DNA from: Pyrenochaeta sp. MPI-SDFR-AT-0127
Lineage: Eukaryota; Ascomycota; Dothideomycetes; Pleosporales; Cucurbitariaceae
Assembly: GCA_020747015.1 (NCBI GenBank)
Contig: JAGTJM010000030.1
Span: forward strand, 365,461 to 429,460
Direction of reading: 5' to 3'
DNA: 64,000 nucleotides
Shown here: in pieces, positions 10,449 through 22,822 of the stretch
Layout of the letters: each line of letters opens with the position of its first letter
Numbering within the stretch: position 1 is the first letter of the stretch
Translations under genes and position numbers: made by a program
Notes under the pieces: generated by a model
What the model was told of the DNA's origin: nothing
Database searches by the model: none
What the model saw: only the letters and a program-made list of their open reading frames with translations

Positions 10449-12299
10449 ATGAGCGCTCTAGGAGGAGTTCGCATCGGACATAGGGCGCCAGATTTCCATT
10501 GTGAGGCGGTTGTCAACGGCGTCATCCAAGGTTCGTTGGAGCTGTTGTATTCGAGCCCCTTTTCAACATAAAATAACTTAACTCAATAGACGTGTCACTT
10601 GATACTTATATCCCTCTTTCCGCTAAGGGCTCTTCACCAGATCCAAAAGCGCCTTGGCTGATTCTTCTATTCATTCCCGCTGCGTTTAGCTTCGTCTGTC
10701 CGACCGAAGTCCTCGCCTTCCAAAATTGCCTCGATGAGTTCAAAGACCGGAATTGCAGTGTGGTGTTCGTCTCCGTCGATACCAAGCATTCCCTGTGGCA
10801 CTGGCAGAATGTCCCGAGGCAGTATGGTGGACTAGGACATATTGATGTCCCTCTTCTGAGTGATCCAAACCACCGAATGTGTAGGGACTATGGTGTCTTG
10901 ATTGAGGAAGAAGGGATCAGTTTGAGGGGCATGTTCATTGTTGATGGAGCGGGAATCGTACAACAAGTCAGTCAACGATATCCCTGCTAACTGTTGATGG
11001 CCCTGATCATCATGGCGGCTCGGCTCCTTACCTGCTGACCGCCTTTAGGTCACGCTTAACAATGTTACAGTCGGTCGCAGCGTACTAGAGGCCCTTCGCC
11101 TTCTTGAAGCCTTTCAAGCAGTTGCCAGACATGGCGTTCTGTGTCCTATCGATTGGAAGCCAAGCAGCAATGCCGCAGATACCCTCAGTACGATCTCCAA
11201 CACGCTGACGGCTTCTTATGGCGATAGGCTGGCTAATCTCCAGAAGGAGTTCGGAGATGTTCCAGTGATTGACCTGGACGCGAAGCACAAGCTAGAAGAC
11301 GGGGAATATGACAACATTTCCGAAAGCAGAACTAAGAGTGATACAAGTGTTGCTCAAGTAAGCACCACTTCTGCCAGTCCTCGAACCTTGAGATCGGATT
11401 CTAGCCCCCAGCCTGTCATTATCGAACAAGTTTCTTGCGAACGACGGAGGCACCCCAGTCCTTCAGTATCCCTGACAACAGATTGCTTACCACGAATGGG
11501 CTCTTCACCTCTTTTGAAGTCTCCCAAAGCTACTTACACAGGAAGATCTGTATCCGTACCAACCAGCACAAACATCACACCAACCCCGACCCCGGCTACA
11601 TCACCAACTCGGCACCCCTCGCTCAAGCCAACTACCCAGGCCAGCACAGCCCGCCATGCCCGAGGTAGGAAGCCCAGCCTCCACCTCAACGTAGACCAAC
11701 GCTACGTCAACAGTCTTTTCTCCGATGTTTCCAATGCCCCTTCTATTTTCCAGTCACTTGTCAGACACCTCTCTTCGCCGACTGACTCTGCGTCAGGCCA
11801 TTCGACCGCGCCGCCTGTCCCTATAGCGAAAAACCTACCGCCCCACCTTGCCAAACACAACACGTACGAATCTCGGCGCGGTAGCCATGTCGTCTTGGAG
11901 TTTGCAGACCCAACATTAAGCCAGAATCCCAGCCCGCTTTCCACGCCTTCCTTGTCCGCAATGGGAGTATGTCTTCCTCATCGTTCACGCTCGCAACACA
12001 CGACCCGCAACAATTCGCCCTCAGGGGATCGCTCAACGGGCTGGAATGGCCCTAACGGCTATGACAGAAAAGCATCAGATCCCCCCAGGGAAACACATGG
12101 CATGGTGTCTAATCTTGGTGTGAATGGGCAAGCGGCTACTAGCCAGACGAGACTGCAGGCAACGTTTGAAGCTATCAAGAAAATGAGTACCGGACTGGCG
12201 ACTCCAAGGGTAGAATTGAGCCCTAAGAAGAACGAAGCCGCGGAGGGAGCAAGGTCACCACCAGGGTACTTTGATGTTATCACGGATGAGGGAACTTGA
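10449..12299 (+). CDS. 2-Cys peroxiredoxin (AhpC/Prx1 type) with a long disordered C-terminal extension
   Basis: Exons 10449-10530, 10590-10966 and 11049-12299 give 569 residues. The first ~190 are a typical 2-Cys peroxiredoxin, which reduces peroxides: PAAFSFVCPTE holds the peroxidatic Cys64, LSDPNHRMCRDYGV and LRGMFIVD follow, and GVLCPIDWKPSS holds the resolving Cys185. Pro57, Ser61 (in place of the commoner Thr) and Cys64 make the active-site turn. The remaining ~370 residues are Ser/Pro/Thr-rich, with many SP/TP and RRxS-like sites and no recognised domain. The exon 3 frame passes without a stop from the Prx fold into the tail, so this is one exon and not a chimera of two models. Ordinary family members are ~200 residues. 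Confidence 0.88.
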
Positions 12300-12529
12300 A
12301 TACATACTCTTTGAAAAACAAAGGTTCCTTTGCTCTTTGTACTGTGGGGCTTTATATCAGTTGTTCTTTAGCCTGTCTTTGGTAACGCTGTCTTGTTTTT
12401 TTTTGGTCAGGGGCAGATCTACTTTCTATGCCATGCATGTCACTTTTGAATGTTTGGTCTTCGCTAAATAGACAATTCACTATTCATACATTATAGACCA
12501 TTATTCAAGACTGTAAGCCAGATACCACT

Positions 12530-14296
12530 CTAAGACCCCATATGTATCTTGAACCGTTGCTTCACTTGCTTCCTGCACATTGGGCATTTCGATCGCCTAA
12601 TCGGTATATGCGAGTGCCGAACTGGTATGACTACGTCTGCACACCACTGGCACATGACCATGTGCCCACACGGTAGCACTGCAATGTCCGCCAGCTGCTG
12701 GTAACACACCTGACACGCCAGAGTTTTCGTCATTTCTTCATCGGATTTTGGAGGTGGCCGGTCAGGTTGGTTGTCCAAAGTCACGGCAGGTGGTTCGGGG
12801 TGGTTCCATGCATGCATCGAGTGTCGTGCAGACGAAAGGGCTTCAGAGGCTAAACGGAGTCGCTGGAGTTCGGAGGTGATTTGCTCGATCGACGACCGAA
12901 CTTCTGAAAAGCCTGAGGTTGTTGTGGTTGAAGCTGTCGAAGTAAGATTTTCACTTGACGTTGCGATTGCCGTTGGAGGATAGGTAGAATGTGTCGTAGA
13001 ATAATGCTCACGAACCAGTCTTAGATCCTCTTCTGATACGTCACTCGGGCCGCTTAGAGGATACCAAATCATCATGTTCGACCCCGGTAGTCCACGTCTA
13101 GAAGACTGGAGAGTTACACGTCGCGCCGCATCTCCTGTCTCGGAGCCGCCTGCGTAGAGGACTTCTCTGTCCAGACGTGGTAGACCAGATTGTGTATTTA
13201 TGTTCAGGCTCTGTGGCTCGATTGACGGTTCTTCGTCGTCCATGGAATACGATTGATCGAGATTCGATTGAACTGGGGCATAGCTCCAGACATCTCCTTC
13301 CTGCTCTAGGCTCTTTGACATGGCTTGCGATTCTCGCATAACGCCCCACAATAGCTGCTCCTCTATATCTCGCCGTTCCTGAGCCGAGAGTCCGTCAAGT
13401 GTAGGCGCGGAGGTAGTGCCCTCTGCCCGTCTTTCTTCGGCTTGTCGATAGCGGTCGTATGCCCTGCCATACATGGTAGTAAGGGGGGACTCATAATCGT
13501 CTTGTTGCACATCCTCGCGTGAGCCAAATACACGAGCGAATCGTTCTCGTGCGCGCTGCAATTGCGCTTCTCTTCTGGTTAACGGGCGCGACGGCTCTGT
13601 CGGTGCGTCTCCTGGGAGCTCTGCGATTTGCGGTACAGTCTGATGCTCTGCGATTGGTGCTTCGTCATCCGATGCCTCATTGAGTAGAGCATCTAGTGCC
13701 TCCTCAAGACTTTGCTGCGGCTGCTCTGGTCGCTCCTCTTCTGATGATAACCGCCGCCTTGTCAGCCTGTTTTCTGGTCTTCTTGCATTGTTTTCCACGC
13801 CTGCTCTCAATTGATCCAGTGAACGTGGGAGGAAACCTGGGCTAACTTCCTTGAACGGCTCGCCTATGACTGCAATTCGTTGTTCGCTGCCATCCGCAAG
13901 TGTCGCAGTCCGGTAGCCTTGGTGGAACTCCCACCATCGCTCCAAGAATGCGGTCTGGTCAGGTATTTCGGGTATGCGTGTGTCCGATATCTCGAGTGGC
14001 GGGTCTGTGGCGGCGAGTCGATTACTCCAAAATTCTGTTTAGCTGTGTTATTCTCGCGTCATCCATACTCGAAGCTTCAAGATAAGCACACCTTTGCAGA
14101 ACCAACAGTAGCCTTGCCAACGCGTTCCTCGCTGGACGAAACCGACGCCATCGATGTAGACTCTATATGTCCGCGAATGCACTCTCTCGTCAGCACACGC
14201 GCAGCAGTTTGGTGTCGATGTGAGTCTGCAGCTTGTCGCGAGCTTGTGGGGGCAATGCGAATCGAGACGGGGGCAATCTGCTGTCAGTGTGCCCAT
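12530..14296 (-). CDS. RING-finger protein (probable E3 ubiquitin ligase)
   Basis: Exons 14296-14092 and 14034-12530 give 569 residues. The splice (donor GTGTGC, acceptor AACAG) restores CWFCKEFWSNRL, a Trp/Cys-rich N-terminal block; the frame continues unbroken through IPDQTAFLERWWEFHQGYR. The C-terminal ~50 residues are a C3HC4 RING: CQVC, PCGHMVMCQWC and CPMC, with an unusually long loop between the third and fourth cysteine pairs. The middle is acidic and low-complexity. RING domains recruit E2-ubiquitin; the substrate is unknown. The start is the least certain part: 14296 is the first ATG of the open frame, but a further upstream exon is possible. Confidence 0.75.
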
Positions 14297-14646
14297 GATG
14301 ATCTTAAGCCGAGCGTAGTATGTGCAATGCAATCAATGAGAGCCAACAAGTTCGAGGAAACAAGCAAAAGCTAAGGCTTCTAGAATCGCATGAGCATTCG
14401 TGGTGTTTGTAAGAAGTGGCGGGTTCGGACTTAAGACGTTAGGGTCGCATGTACATGATGCATGGTGGGGCAGTCAACTCGGGAAGGCGCCCAGGGCCAT
14501 TCACTCCCGCTCGACCAATGAGGTGCGGGCGTCGGGCTGGGGTCTCCTAGATCCAAGTTTGGTCTCTCACAGCCCACCCTGCTACCTAATCATTTGAGCT
14601 CTCTTCCTACCAGTCCCTACATAAAACAAATAAAGCCTCTCCCATC
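14297..14646. other. Divergent promoter region
   Basis: A 350-base gap between the RING-protein start (minus) and the NUDIX start (plus). It contains a GCATG-rich patch around 14446-14465 and a short ATAAA stretch about 15-20 bases before the NUDIX ATG, but no clear TATA box. Confidence 0.5.
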
Positions 14647-15761
14647 ATGTTCGCAGTCGTGCACGATGAACCCCCACTAAGATCACGCCAAGGCCCTTCA
14701 CTAACCTTGCATGAGTACAAAGGCGAGGAGCTCAATCCAGCAATTCACGTACTGCTACCGCACAATCTACGGGCCAGAGAGTTTCTCAATCTTTTCCCCA
14801 AAGCAAATTCATCTCCAGCATACACGTTCCCAGCTTTGTACAACTGGGTGTCAAGAACCCTAAGTAACCTCACGCTCCAAGAGAATGAATCACATCCCTT
14901 CCGGAAGCACCCTTACAAGCTCCGCGAAATTGATGTGCAATCTGTGGATTGGTTCTGGAGGAACCGGCCCGGCCAAGATGATAAGCTGGGCTTTATGAAG
15001 ATCCAGGCGAAAATCGAGACGGATCCCTATGTTCATGATGGAGAGAAGAATGAGCGTGCAGACTGGCTGCCAGGTGCTGTATTCTTGCGAGGCGGGAGTG
15101 TGGCAATCCTAGTGAGTCAAACATGGTCCAATATCGCCATAGAATCTCAACCAACAAGACGCAGATCATCGTCCAGCCAGCAGATGCAGAAGGCGACGAT
15201 GAGAAGCACGTCATCCTGACAATCCAGCCTCGCATCGCAGCAGGATCCTTAGCATTTGCGGAAATCCCCGCTGGCATGCTGGATGGCGACACCTTCAAAG
15301 GGTCAGCTGCGAGTGAAATCGAGGAAGAGGCAAAACTCAAGGTCAAGGAGAGTGATCTGATCAACATGACTGAGCTCGCACTGCAAGACACCTCCAGCAA
15401 TTCAAAGCAAAACAGCCCCGAACCGGAAACCCGTGCATTCACAGAAGACACCGAATCAGCCCTCTACCCCTCCCCTGGCGCATGCGACGAATTCATTCCC
15501 CTCTTCCTGTGCAAGAAGCGTCTTACAAGACGGCACATGGACTGGCTCAAGGGCAAAGCCACAGGACTGCGAGACGAGGGCGAGAACATCACGTTGAAAC
15601 TTGTGCCACTGAGCACGGCCTGGAGAGAGGGTGCAAGAGACGCAAAGGCCCTAGCTGCACTAGCATTGTATGAGAATTTGAAGAGAGAGGGCAAACTACC
15701 CCCAATGCCTAGTGAGGTTGAATCCGAGCCGGAAGAATTGGACCCAAAAGACACAACCTGA
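14647..15761 (+). CDS. NUDIX hydrolase, ADP-sugar diphosphatase type
   Basis: Exons 14647-15111 and 15165-15761 give 353 residues; donor GTGAGT, acceptor GCAG, phase 0, joining GGSVAIL to IIVQPAD. The layout matches plant AtNUDX14/NUDT14-like enzymes that split ADP-sugars or similar NDP-sugars: an N-terminal beta domain, RGGSVAIL, then the NUDIX box starting GMLDGDTFKG and ending SEIEEEAKL. The catalytic Glu cluster (EIEEE) is present; the box has Ser where the consensus Arg would be, and a shortened spacer. There is no signal peptide; the protein should be soluble. The tail is acidic and probably disordered. Confidence 0.82.
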
Positions 15762-16435
15762 AAGGTAGATGTAATTAAAGAAAGGAAAGGAAAAAAAATT
15801 ACAAATCCGATGCTTCGGACTACATGGGAGTGGTATGTTTGGAGTTAGAGGCTTGATACCCCGAGGGAAGAATAAATAATCTCACTTCAAATTATCTGGC
15901 TTTTCTCCAACGTGGCCCAGCACTTCTCCTTTTCATTGCTGAGGAGACAAGGTGTCTGCTTGGCTAGGCAAGGTACTTATCAGTGCGTGCAATTGCGTGC
16001 AGCCGAGATGATAATATTATTGTCAAAGCATATTTCAACTCTCTCATCTCTTCAAGATATGGGCACAGACACACCGACACACACTCTCACATTGTAAAGC
16101 AAGGCAGCGTTGAACAAAAAAAAAACAAAGCAGAGAGAAACAAATCCTCTAACGAGTAGTGGGTGATTTATTTGATTGATACACCAAAAAAAAAACGCTA
16201 TGAAATGCGGCTCGTACGCCAAACACAGACTGGATTGCAAATTTTGCAAACCGGGTTATGCCTCTACAACAGTCTCCTTTAATGCCCAGATATATATGTA
16301 TGTATCAAATTTGAAACAAACGAAAAACAACGCCATCGCCATGCAAGTCTTTGCGTAAATTGTACAGTTTCTGTGTGTCTTAGCACAGATTCATCTATTG
16401 GAGCGGTCTTTGTTGTGGATGACGATGCTCTATCA
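15762..16435. other. Intergenic between convergent genes
   Basis: A 674-base stretch holding the two 3' ends (NUDIX and the GRAM-VASt gene). It is A/T-rich, with A-runs near 15792 (8 A), 16117 (9 A) and 16186 (9 A). No gene seen. Confidence 0.55.
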
Positions 16436-19400
16436 TCATGTCTGTTCTTCCTTTGCGCTCTTGGTTCTTGTCTTCGATCGTTCGCGCTTTACCGCGCTCT
16501 TTAGAACTCTTAGTCTCTCTTCAGTGATGCGTATCGCCTCGTCCACCTCCCTCTGCTTCATGTTCTCCGGTTTTAGCTGTTGTTGCATGTCGTACTCCGG
16601 TTGCGGTCTGGCACCAGCGACAGAGCTGTGTACCTTGTCCAATGCAACACGGTCTTCGAGCCAGTTCCACAATTCGGATTCTTCGTGTCGCCATATTTCT
16701 TCGTACGCGATCTGGCGCTGCGCAGAAGACCATTGATTTGGACCGACTGCCGTTGTCGAGCCACGGAAGAACCAGGAATATATCAATAACGCTCCAAGGA
16801 AGGTAATCATGACCTGTGGCGTGAACAGTGATTCCAAGATATCTGCGAACGGGCCCAGAAGACTGCGCAGAGGGTCGAGGAGGCCCCAGTCGCTCTGCTT
16901 CGCTTGATTGGCAGGAGTGGGAGTAGTGATTGGCACAGGTGCCTCGTCCATAATCTGGGCTTTGGAACGTTTCTTAGACTTCCCGCCCTTTCCTGGGACC
17001 TTGAGCGGTGCAGCTTTGGCGCTTACGGCGGCGCGCAGTGCAGCTGTGAGAGATGTTGCATATGACATTTGGCCATCATTTGCGCCTTTTTCAATGGGTC
17101 CTGCAATATGTCAATACCTCTACTCAAGCCAAATAGAAAGACTTGTCGTAAACTCACCCCTCAGCCAACTCTTGCCGCTCCACTCCACCGTGAATGTCAT
17201 GATCAACCGCGTGCTGTTTCCAGGACCCCACATAAGGCAATACCTAGTCTTTGTGAGAAAAATATTACCACTAGGTACATCAGGAGTTCCTGTGCTGCAC
17301 AGCACGCAGACTGCCTTCTCCAGGTCGAATTGCTCGAGAGTCATGGCAATGTTGCACTTTGTCTGCCGTGGCCCAACAGGAGCAGACAATGGCTTGATGT
17401 AGGAGAAGTTGAAGGACTTCTTGTCTTCGCCAAGCCCCTTTTTGTCGTCTTCCATCTGCAGGTCCGAGGACTTTTGGTCCTCGAGCAGCCACTTTCGCAT
17501 GAAGACGCCAGACGCGGGCCCAAACATGAGGCTGTAGACTTTGCCCAGGGGTGCCGGAATCGTGGTATCGATGAGCAGCTTATCGTAGTGCTGGTCATTA
17601 TCTCCGCATTCAGTAGGCACGTGTGCTGTCGCGCCAGGGAAGTCTTGTCCTACTGGAACGCCGTTTGTTGCGGCTTTTGCGGCTTCGACGAGTTCACTAC
17701 CTCCGCCCACAGCCTGTGCTACCGCCCCGCTGACCTTCCTAGTCTCCGCCGCCACCTCGGCCACCTCGCTTCCAGTCACGCTGCCTTCGCCAGCCTCGGT
17801 GAAGCTGCCGATGCCATCGTCTTCTTCCGCATCCTCGTCGTACACTTCATCGTCAGAGTCCTGGAGTGAGCCGTCTTCACTGCCCAGGGAGTCTGCCTTT
17901 TCAGTCTTATCGCCGGTGCCGGAGCCGTCAAGGACAACTCCATTGAGCGAAGACTTGAGGTTAGGGTGGGAGATTTTCCATATTCCGATAATCAGATCAT
18001 AGGTAGAATCTCGAGACAGGAATGATGCAAAGACGTTCCGGGCATGGAGCGTCGAGATTACAATGGCATTTGGAAACAGAACGGCCGTTGACTTCTTCTC
18101 AACCGATACGACTTCATCAAAGCTGATGACAAGATTCGTGACCCAGCCCAAGATGTTACTCGAAAAGCACAGATGCCCTTCTGAGACATACAGGCGTCCA
18201 TGGAGTAATATTTCCTTTTGGAGGGCCGCACTATAGTCCTCAATGAGGTAATCGTCCTCCGGAACGCTCTTGAAAAGATTGTGAAAATCTCGATTTCGTT
18301 TGGGTGATGCCACTGCAAATCCCGTTCCGTTCAAGCGATTGCCATTGAGCGCAGCGCTTGGAGCCAATGTGCTTGTGCTGGCACCTATGGCGTTACCAGT
18401 GGTGGCGGAGCTGCCCCTGTGTCGTCTCCGTCGTCCACCGCTTATTCGGCTGCGAATACTGCCTTGTCTTTGGATTGAAGATGCTGCTGGAGAGTCAGTC
18501 ACATCGGCTTGCCGTGGAGGCGTCGCTGCGCCTGCGCCTGATTGCCCAGAGACTGCCGTGAGCGATCGTGGCCGTTCACTCCTTATGGATGGAGGCTTGT
18601 CTGCTGCATAAGCGGCAGACACTGCTTGGGCGGCAGCCAAATCTTCGAATTTTGCAGAGGCTTCGTCGGCCTTCATGGTGATGTTGGTTGCAGAAGACAT
18701 GGGGCTTACTTCGCTGCTATCTGCGATTCCAAGTTGGGCTAAGCTCAAGTTTCCAGATCCAAGAGTTTCAACAGCAGGTCTACGCTTCTCCGTTCCACTG
18801 CTCACGATTGAATCCGCCTTTTCCGGAACAACGACCTCTTCACTGCCTTCGTCAGGCTTAACTTGGTCGTCTTTTTGTTGCTGTTGCTGGCCGGGCTTAT
18901 TCTTGCCAGGAGCGTTGTTGGTGATGGTGTCTGTCAAGTTGTTGGCAGCGTTTTGCGCCGCAGAGAAGATGGATGCGAAGAAGCCGCCAGGCCCGCCGGG
19001 AGACTGAGGGAGTACAGCTGTCCCACCAGGGGTCTTTGCTTCTTCGGGATGGGGTGTCAAAGGTGCTGTTGAGGAATGAGAGAGCTTGCTCGGAGCATTA
19101 GAGGCGGAGCGCACGCGTCTATGCGATATCATGTTCCCCGAGGGAGACACTACTACGTTTGAAATCGACTGCGAATTGGCGTGCTTGGACCCGTTCTTGG
19201 AGCTTGTAGATTCAGTGGGAGACGAGACCTTTGCATCGGTCGGGGTGGGCGGGGTCACGAGGGTTGTGGGAGCATCGAGGAGGTTGGGCGGGGTTGCGGG
19301 AATCTGGGTGATGATACGCTTTGGCGCTGTGCCGCGAAGAGACGGACTTGACTGCGTCTCTTGCCCCGTGTGTATTTGCGGCGGCGAGGCGTAGATGGGC

Positions 19401-20546
19401 TCCTCCAACAAGCGTGTCTCGCGCTGCTTCTTCCCTCCAAACAGCGCACCAAGCCCGCCGCCGCTGGTATTCGGCCTTGGGCCGTCGGCGTCGGCTGTCT
19501 TGTTTGGAGACGTAGACCTTCGCGTGGGCGCAAATGCTTCCCTCAGCTTTCCGACTGGTGATACGCCCCGCTTGCCTGGGGCGATGTCGATGGTCCTTGC
19601 GTGGCGGATGGGGGACTGCTCGGCGGATGTTACGGAGTCGGCGGGCGGGACATGTGAAGAAGTGGCCGAGCCAATCGTCTCCGAGGCTATCAAAGGCGAG
19701 GACAGAGTCAAGAGGCCTGCATGGGAGTGATGTGGTGATATGCCAGGCCGCTGGACGGGTGGGCTAATTGTCGGTTAGTCGGAACGCGCAAGCCGAGAGC
19801 ATACGTGTGCAGACAAAGGAAACACGAGACGGACGAATGTGGGTATCACGAATGACGCAAGAATGAAACAGGGTGAAGGAAGGACGAGAAAGCGTATTGC
19901 AAACGGATACGCGGAGGTACGAAGGTACGGGTGGGGAAGTCGACGGCCAGAAGCCATTTCTTGGGGGTTCGCCCAGGTGTCCATGCTGACGGGGGCGCCG
20001 CCAACACCACATGGCTGACCTTGCAACCGCACCTCTGCTGCTCAGCGCCAGACAGCTGGGACGGTGGAGAGAAAAGAAGGAGGATGCAACTTACGCCTCA
20101 GGATCGGAGTCCTCGGTGAGCAGACTGCTGGCGACGCTCTTGGCCAGCCCCAGCGAGTCGGTGCTCTGGGACAGCGGGTCTGCGCTGGGATGCCTGATGT
20201 CGGGCACGCGCGGAATGTCTTCGTTGGAATCGAACTGAGAGAGGTCGCTCTGGCTGTCCGACTTGAGGCGCTTGCTTCTGCCCTTGAACATGCGCGCCAT
20301 GCGCATGCGGTGCGGCGACGACGTGTCGCTACGGGCGTCGTCTGAACCGCGACTCTTCAGCCTGTCCCTGGCGCCGTCGGCCGACTTGGCCACATCCTCG
20401 CTGGGGTTCTCGCTGCTTGCGACGGAGACGGTGGACGACTCTGGGCCCTTTGATCGCGACCGGAGGGCTGGGGCGGCCAGAGAGTCGTCACGGCTCGGCT
20501 TGCGCAGCAGCGAGGTGACGCTGCGCCGGCGCTCAGCGGTTGCCAT
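16436..20546 (-). CDS. GRAM-VASt sterol-transfer protein (Lam/Ysp2/GRAMD1 family)
   Basis: Exons 20546-20095, 19763-17158 and 17100-16436 give 1240 residues. Long Ser-rich disordered N-terminal half; a GRAM domain at about 635-750 (FHNLFKSVPEDDYLIEDYSAAL, LYVSEGHLCFSSNILGW); a VASt/StART-like domain at about 870-1045 that crosses the last splice (SWLRGPIEKGANDGQ); a single hydrophobic span near 1114-1134 (VMITFLGALLIYSWFF); and a basic coiled tail. Yeast relatives sit at ER-plasma membrane contacts and move sterols; this one has a single VASt domain, like Lam5/Lam6 rather than Lam2/Lam4. The first intron is 331 bases, the longest in the window. ATG 20546 was chosen over a GTG four codons upstream. 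It is divergent from the Atg38-like gene. Confidence 0.88.
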
Positions 20547-21062
20547 TGTCTGGGACACAGTCGCCTCGTGGAGACGAGAAGCGGGTGCCGGGTGTCTTGC
20601 GTTCCAGCCGTGCCCTTAGACGTGCATCTCGGCGTTGCGCTCGTGGGGAGAGGAGGAGAGGAGGAGAGGAGGCGGCTGCGGGGGGCAATGGTCGATTACG
20701 TAGGTGTAGTGTGGATGCGCGAAGAGACTCGAAGCGGTGGAACCTGGTCGCAAGTCGCCGTCTGCAGCATGATAGATAAGGAGGGAAACAAAGGCTCAGG
20801 CAGCCATGGCATCGACGCGCAGAAAGTCAGCTCGGGCGGGGATGGTGAAACTCAGCCTCCGCACTTCCTTCGTGGTTCATGTCTCCCCCAGCAGCAGTAG
20901 CGGCGGGCATGCCGTGTGATCGCCTCGGAGGCGACATGGGTCCCCATCCCTGTCAGCAGGCATACATTCATTCACTCTCACTCTCACTCTCCAGCACCGC
21001 GTTCCAACCCACCACCGCCCACGCCCCGCTGAACATGTCCCCCCCTCGCCCGCAGTGCTGCC
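20547..21062. other. Divergent promoter of GRAM-VASt and MIT/coiled-coil genes
   Basis: A 516-base gap between two starts. It contains a purine tract on the plus strand (20648-20683), a short CTCTCA-type repeat (20970-20992), and several GC-rich patches. No clear TATA box. Confidence 0.55.
20648..20683. repeat. GGA/AGG purine microsatellite (CT box)
   Basis: Four GAGGAGAG-type units in a row. Read on the minus strand this is a CT-rich tract about 100 bases upstream of the GRAM-VASt ATG. Pyrimidine tracts near start sites are common in filamentous-fungal promoters, so a promoter role is likely but inferred. Confidence 0.55.
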
Positions 21063-22822
21063 ATGGAGTCTGCCCATCTTACCCAAGCCCACGAGCATGT
21101 CCGCACCGCTGCGACGGCGACCTTCGACAAGAGCATCGCGACCGCGGGGCAGCAGCACGACCTCGCCGCCGCCGCCTTCCACGATGCCGCCCAGGACACG
21201 CATAACGCCGAGGTACCACTGCCCGCACGCAGTAGCCTGGCTTCACGCTGACCCGTGCACAGGCGCTGCGCATCCTCAGTCTCCTCGAGGATCACCATCG
21301 CAAGCTCGCCGGCCTGATCAAGGAAGCCCCGCGCAAGGAGAGGAAGAGCACGTCTGCGAGCCAGCTGTCTGACAGCTCTGCTACCTCTCCTCCACCAAAG
21401 CCCTCTGCCACTCGGGCTCCCTCCTCGTCCATCTCCTCTCCGGCCCCTCCGACCTCCCGCCGCCGGCTCCCACAGTCGTCCATTGCCAGCAACCTCGCCG
21501 AGAAGCGTGGCATTCCGAGCGGAAGGAGGACCACCAGCGGCACGCCTCTAAACGTCTCAGGCGCAATTGTGGCTAGGAGCGAGCAGCTAGCCACGCCAGT
21601 CAGAGATCTGTTAGCACAACAGTCACGGAAAGCAGAGTTGAGCAAGGCAAAGGACGTATCCAGAGAAAAGGACACCCCGCCGCCGCCCGCATCTCCACCG
21701 CCAGAGGATAACTTCCGCCGCTTCTACTCCGCCTTTGGAGGCGTCATATCCGCAATCTCAGCACCCCTCGCCTTCACCTCCCTCCCGCTCAATCCTACCG
21801 CGCCTACCCCTGTTCCTGAACCGCCCAAGGAAGAAAAGCCCTCCAAGACAAAGTCACGGGCCCAGTCGCCAGAGGCTTCCAGAACAGTCAAGTCGTCGGT
21901 GCCTGACCTCGCTGCGCTCATAAGCAAACCTGCGCTGCGTGCCTTGCGAGAAGATGGCGCACCACCACTAGGGCCTAACGAAAGCTTCTATCTTGTGCCT
22001 ACGTCAGGAGGTACTGTCACATATGCGAGCATCTTGCGAGACCCTAATGCGCCAAATGTGGCACAGCTAGATCCTATAAATGAAGGTTCTGGATCTCTCA
22101 AGGGCAGTTCTCACGAAGAATTCGTCGACGCCAGAGAGGACGTGGGTCCGCCATCACCCACCACAACACGGCGCCCACGTTCGCGCGGCCAGTCAACCTC
22201 CGGCGTCACGGCACAGAGAACCATCCCCGCAGGCCGAGGCGCCGGTCTGAAGACAATGGAAGAGTTGGCCCTCGAGAACGAAACCCTAAAGAGCCTTGTG
22301 GACAAGCAGGCCAAACGCATCCAAATGTGGGAGACAAACTCACAGAACTCTTTCAACGCCCTCGCGCAGTCCTTCCGTGCCCGCGGCCCAGGGCGAATGC
22401 CAAGTGACCCCAATGCCCTTGCTCACGCCCTCTCGCAAGGCTCCAATGCTGTTCCCGCGCTGCCATCACCCCCGTTGCCAAGCCAGCCGACATCACCGCG
22501 CGCCGATGCAGAGCAAGCACGCAGAATCGCCGATCTCGAGGCTCTCCTCGCCAGCCAAACAGCAAAAGTAAAGGACCTCATGAGCAACAACGAGCAGCTC
22601 GCCAAGCAGAATGAGAAGAACAGCCAAGTCCTCGGACGGTACAGAGAACAGTGGGAGAAACTCAAGGCTGGCGCTAGGAAGAAAGAGCAAGAGCGGCGAG
22701 AGCGGAGGGTTGCCGAAGTCAAGGCCGGTGACACGGCAAAGGATAGCGAGAGTGGAGACGCGACCGGTGATCCAGAGGACAATGCTGATTTGGAAGAGGA
22801 GCCTGGTTTCGGAAAGGCTTGA
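21063..22822 (+). CDS. MIT-like plus coiled-coil protein, possible Atg38/NRBF2 homolog
   Basis: Exons 21063-21212 and 21263-22822 give 569 residues; the splice joins DTHNAE to ALRILSLLEDHH. The first ~75 residues form an Ala/His-rich helical hairpin or three-helix bundle typical of MIT modules (AHEHV...AAAAFHDAA...ALRILSLLEDHHRKLAGLI). A central helix ELALENETLKSLVDKQAKRIQMWE and a C-terminal coiled coil (about 470-530) follow. This order matches Atg38/NRBF2, an accessory subunit that dimerises the Vps34 PI3-kinase complex I in autophagy. The assignment is by architecture; a generic MIT protein is the alternative. It shares its promoter region with the GRAM-VASt gene. Confidence 0.6.

Noticed and set aside
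17069..17869. 266-codon plus-strand frame
   Set aside because: Lies across the GRAM-VASt gene on the other strand and spans its last intron; composition is Cys/His/Arg-rich and unlike a real protein.
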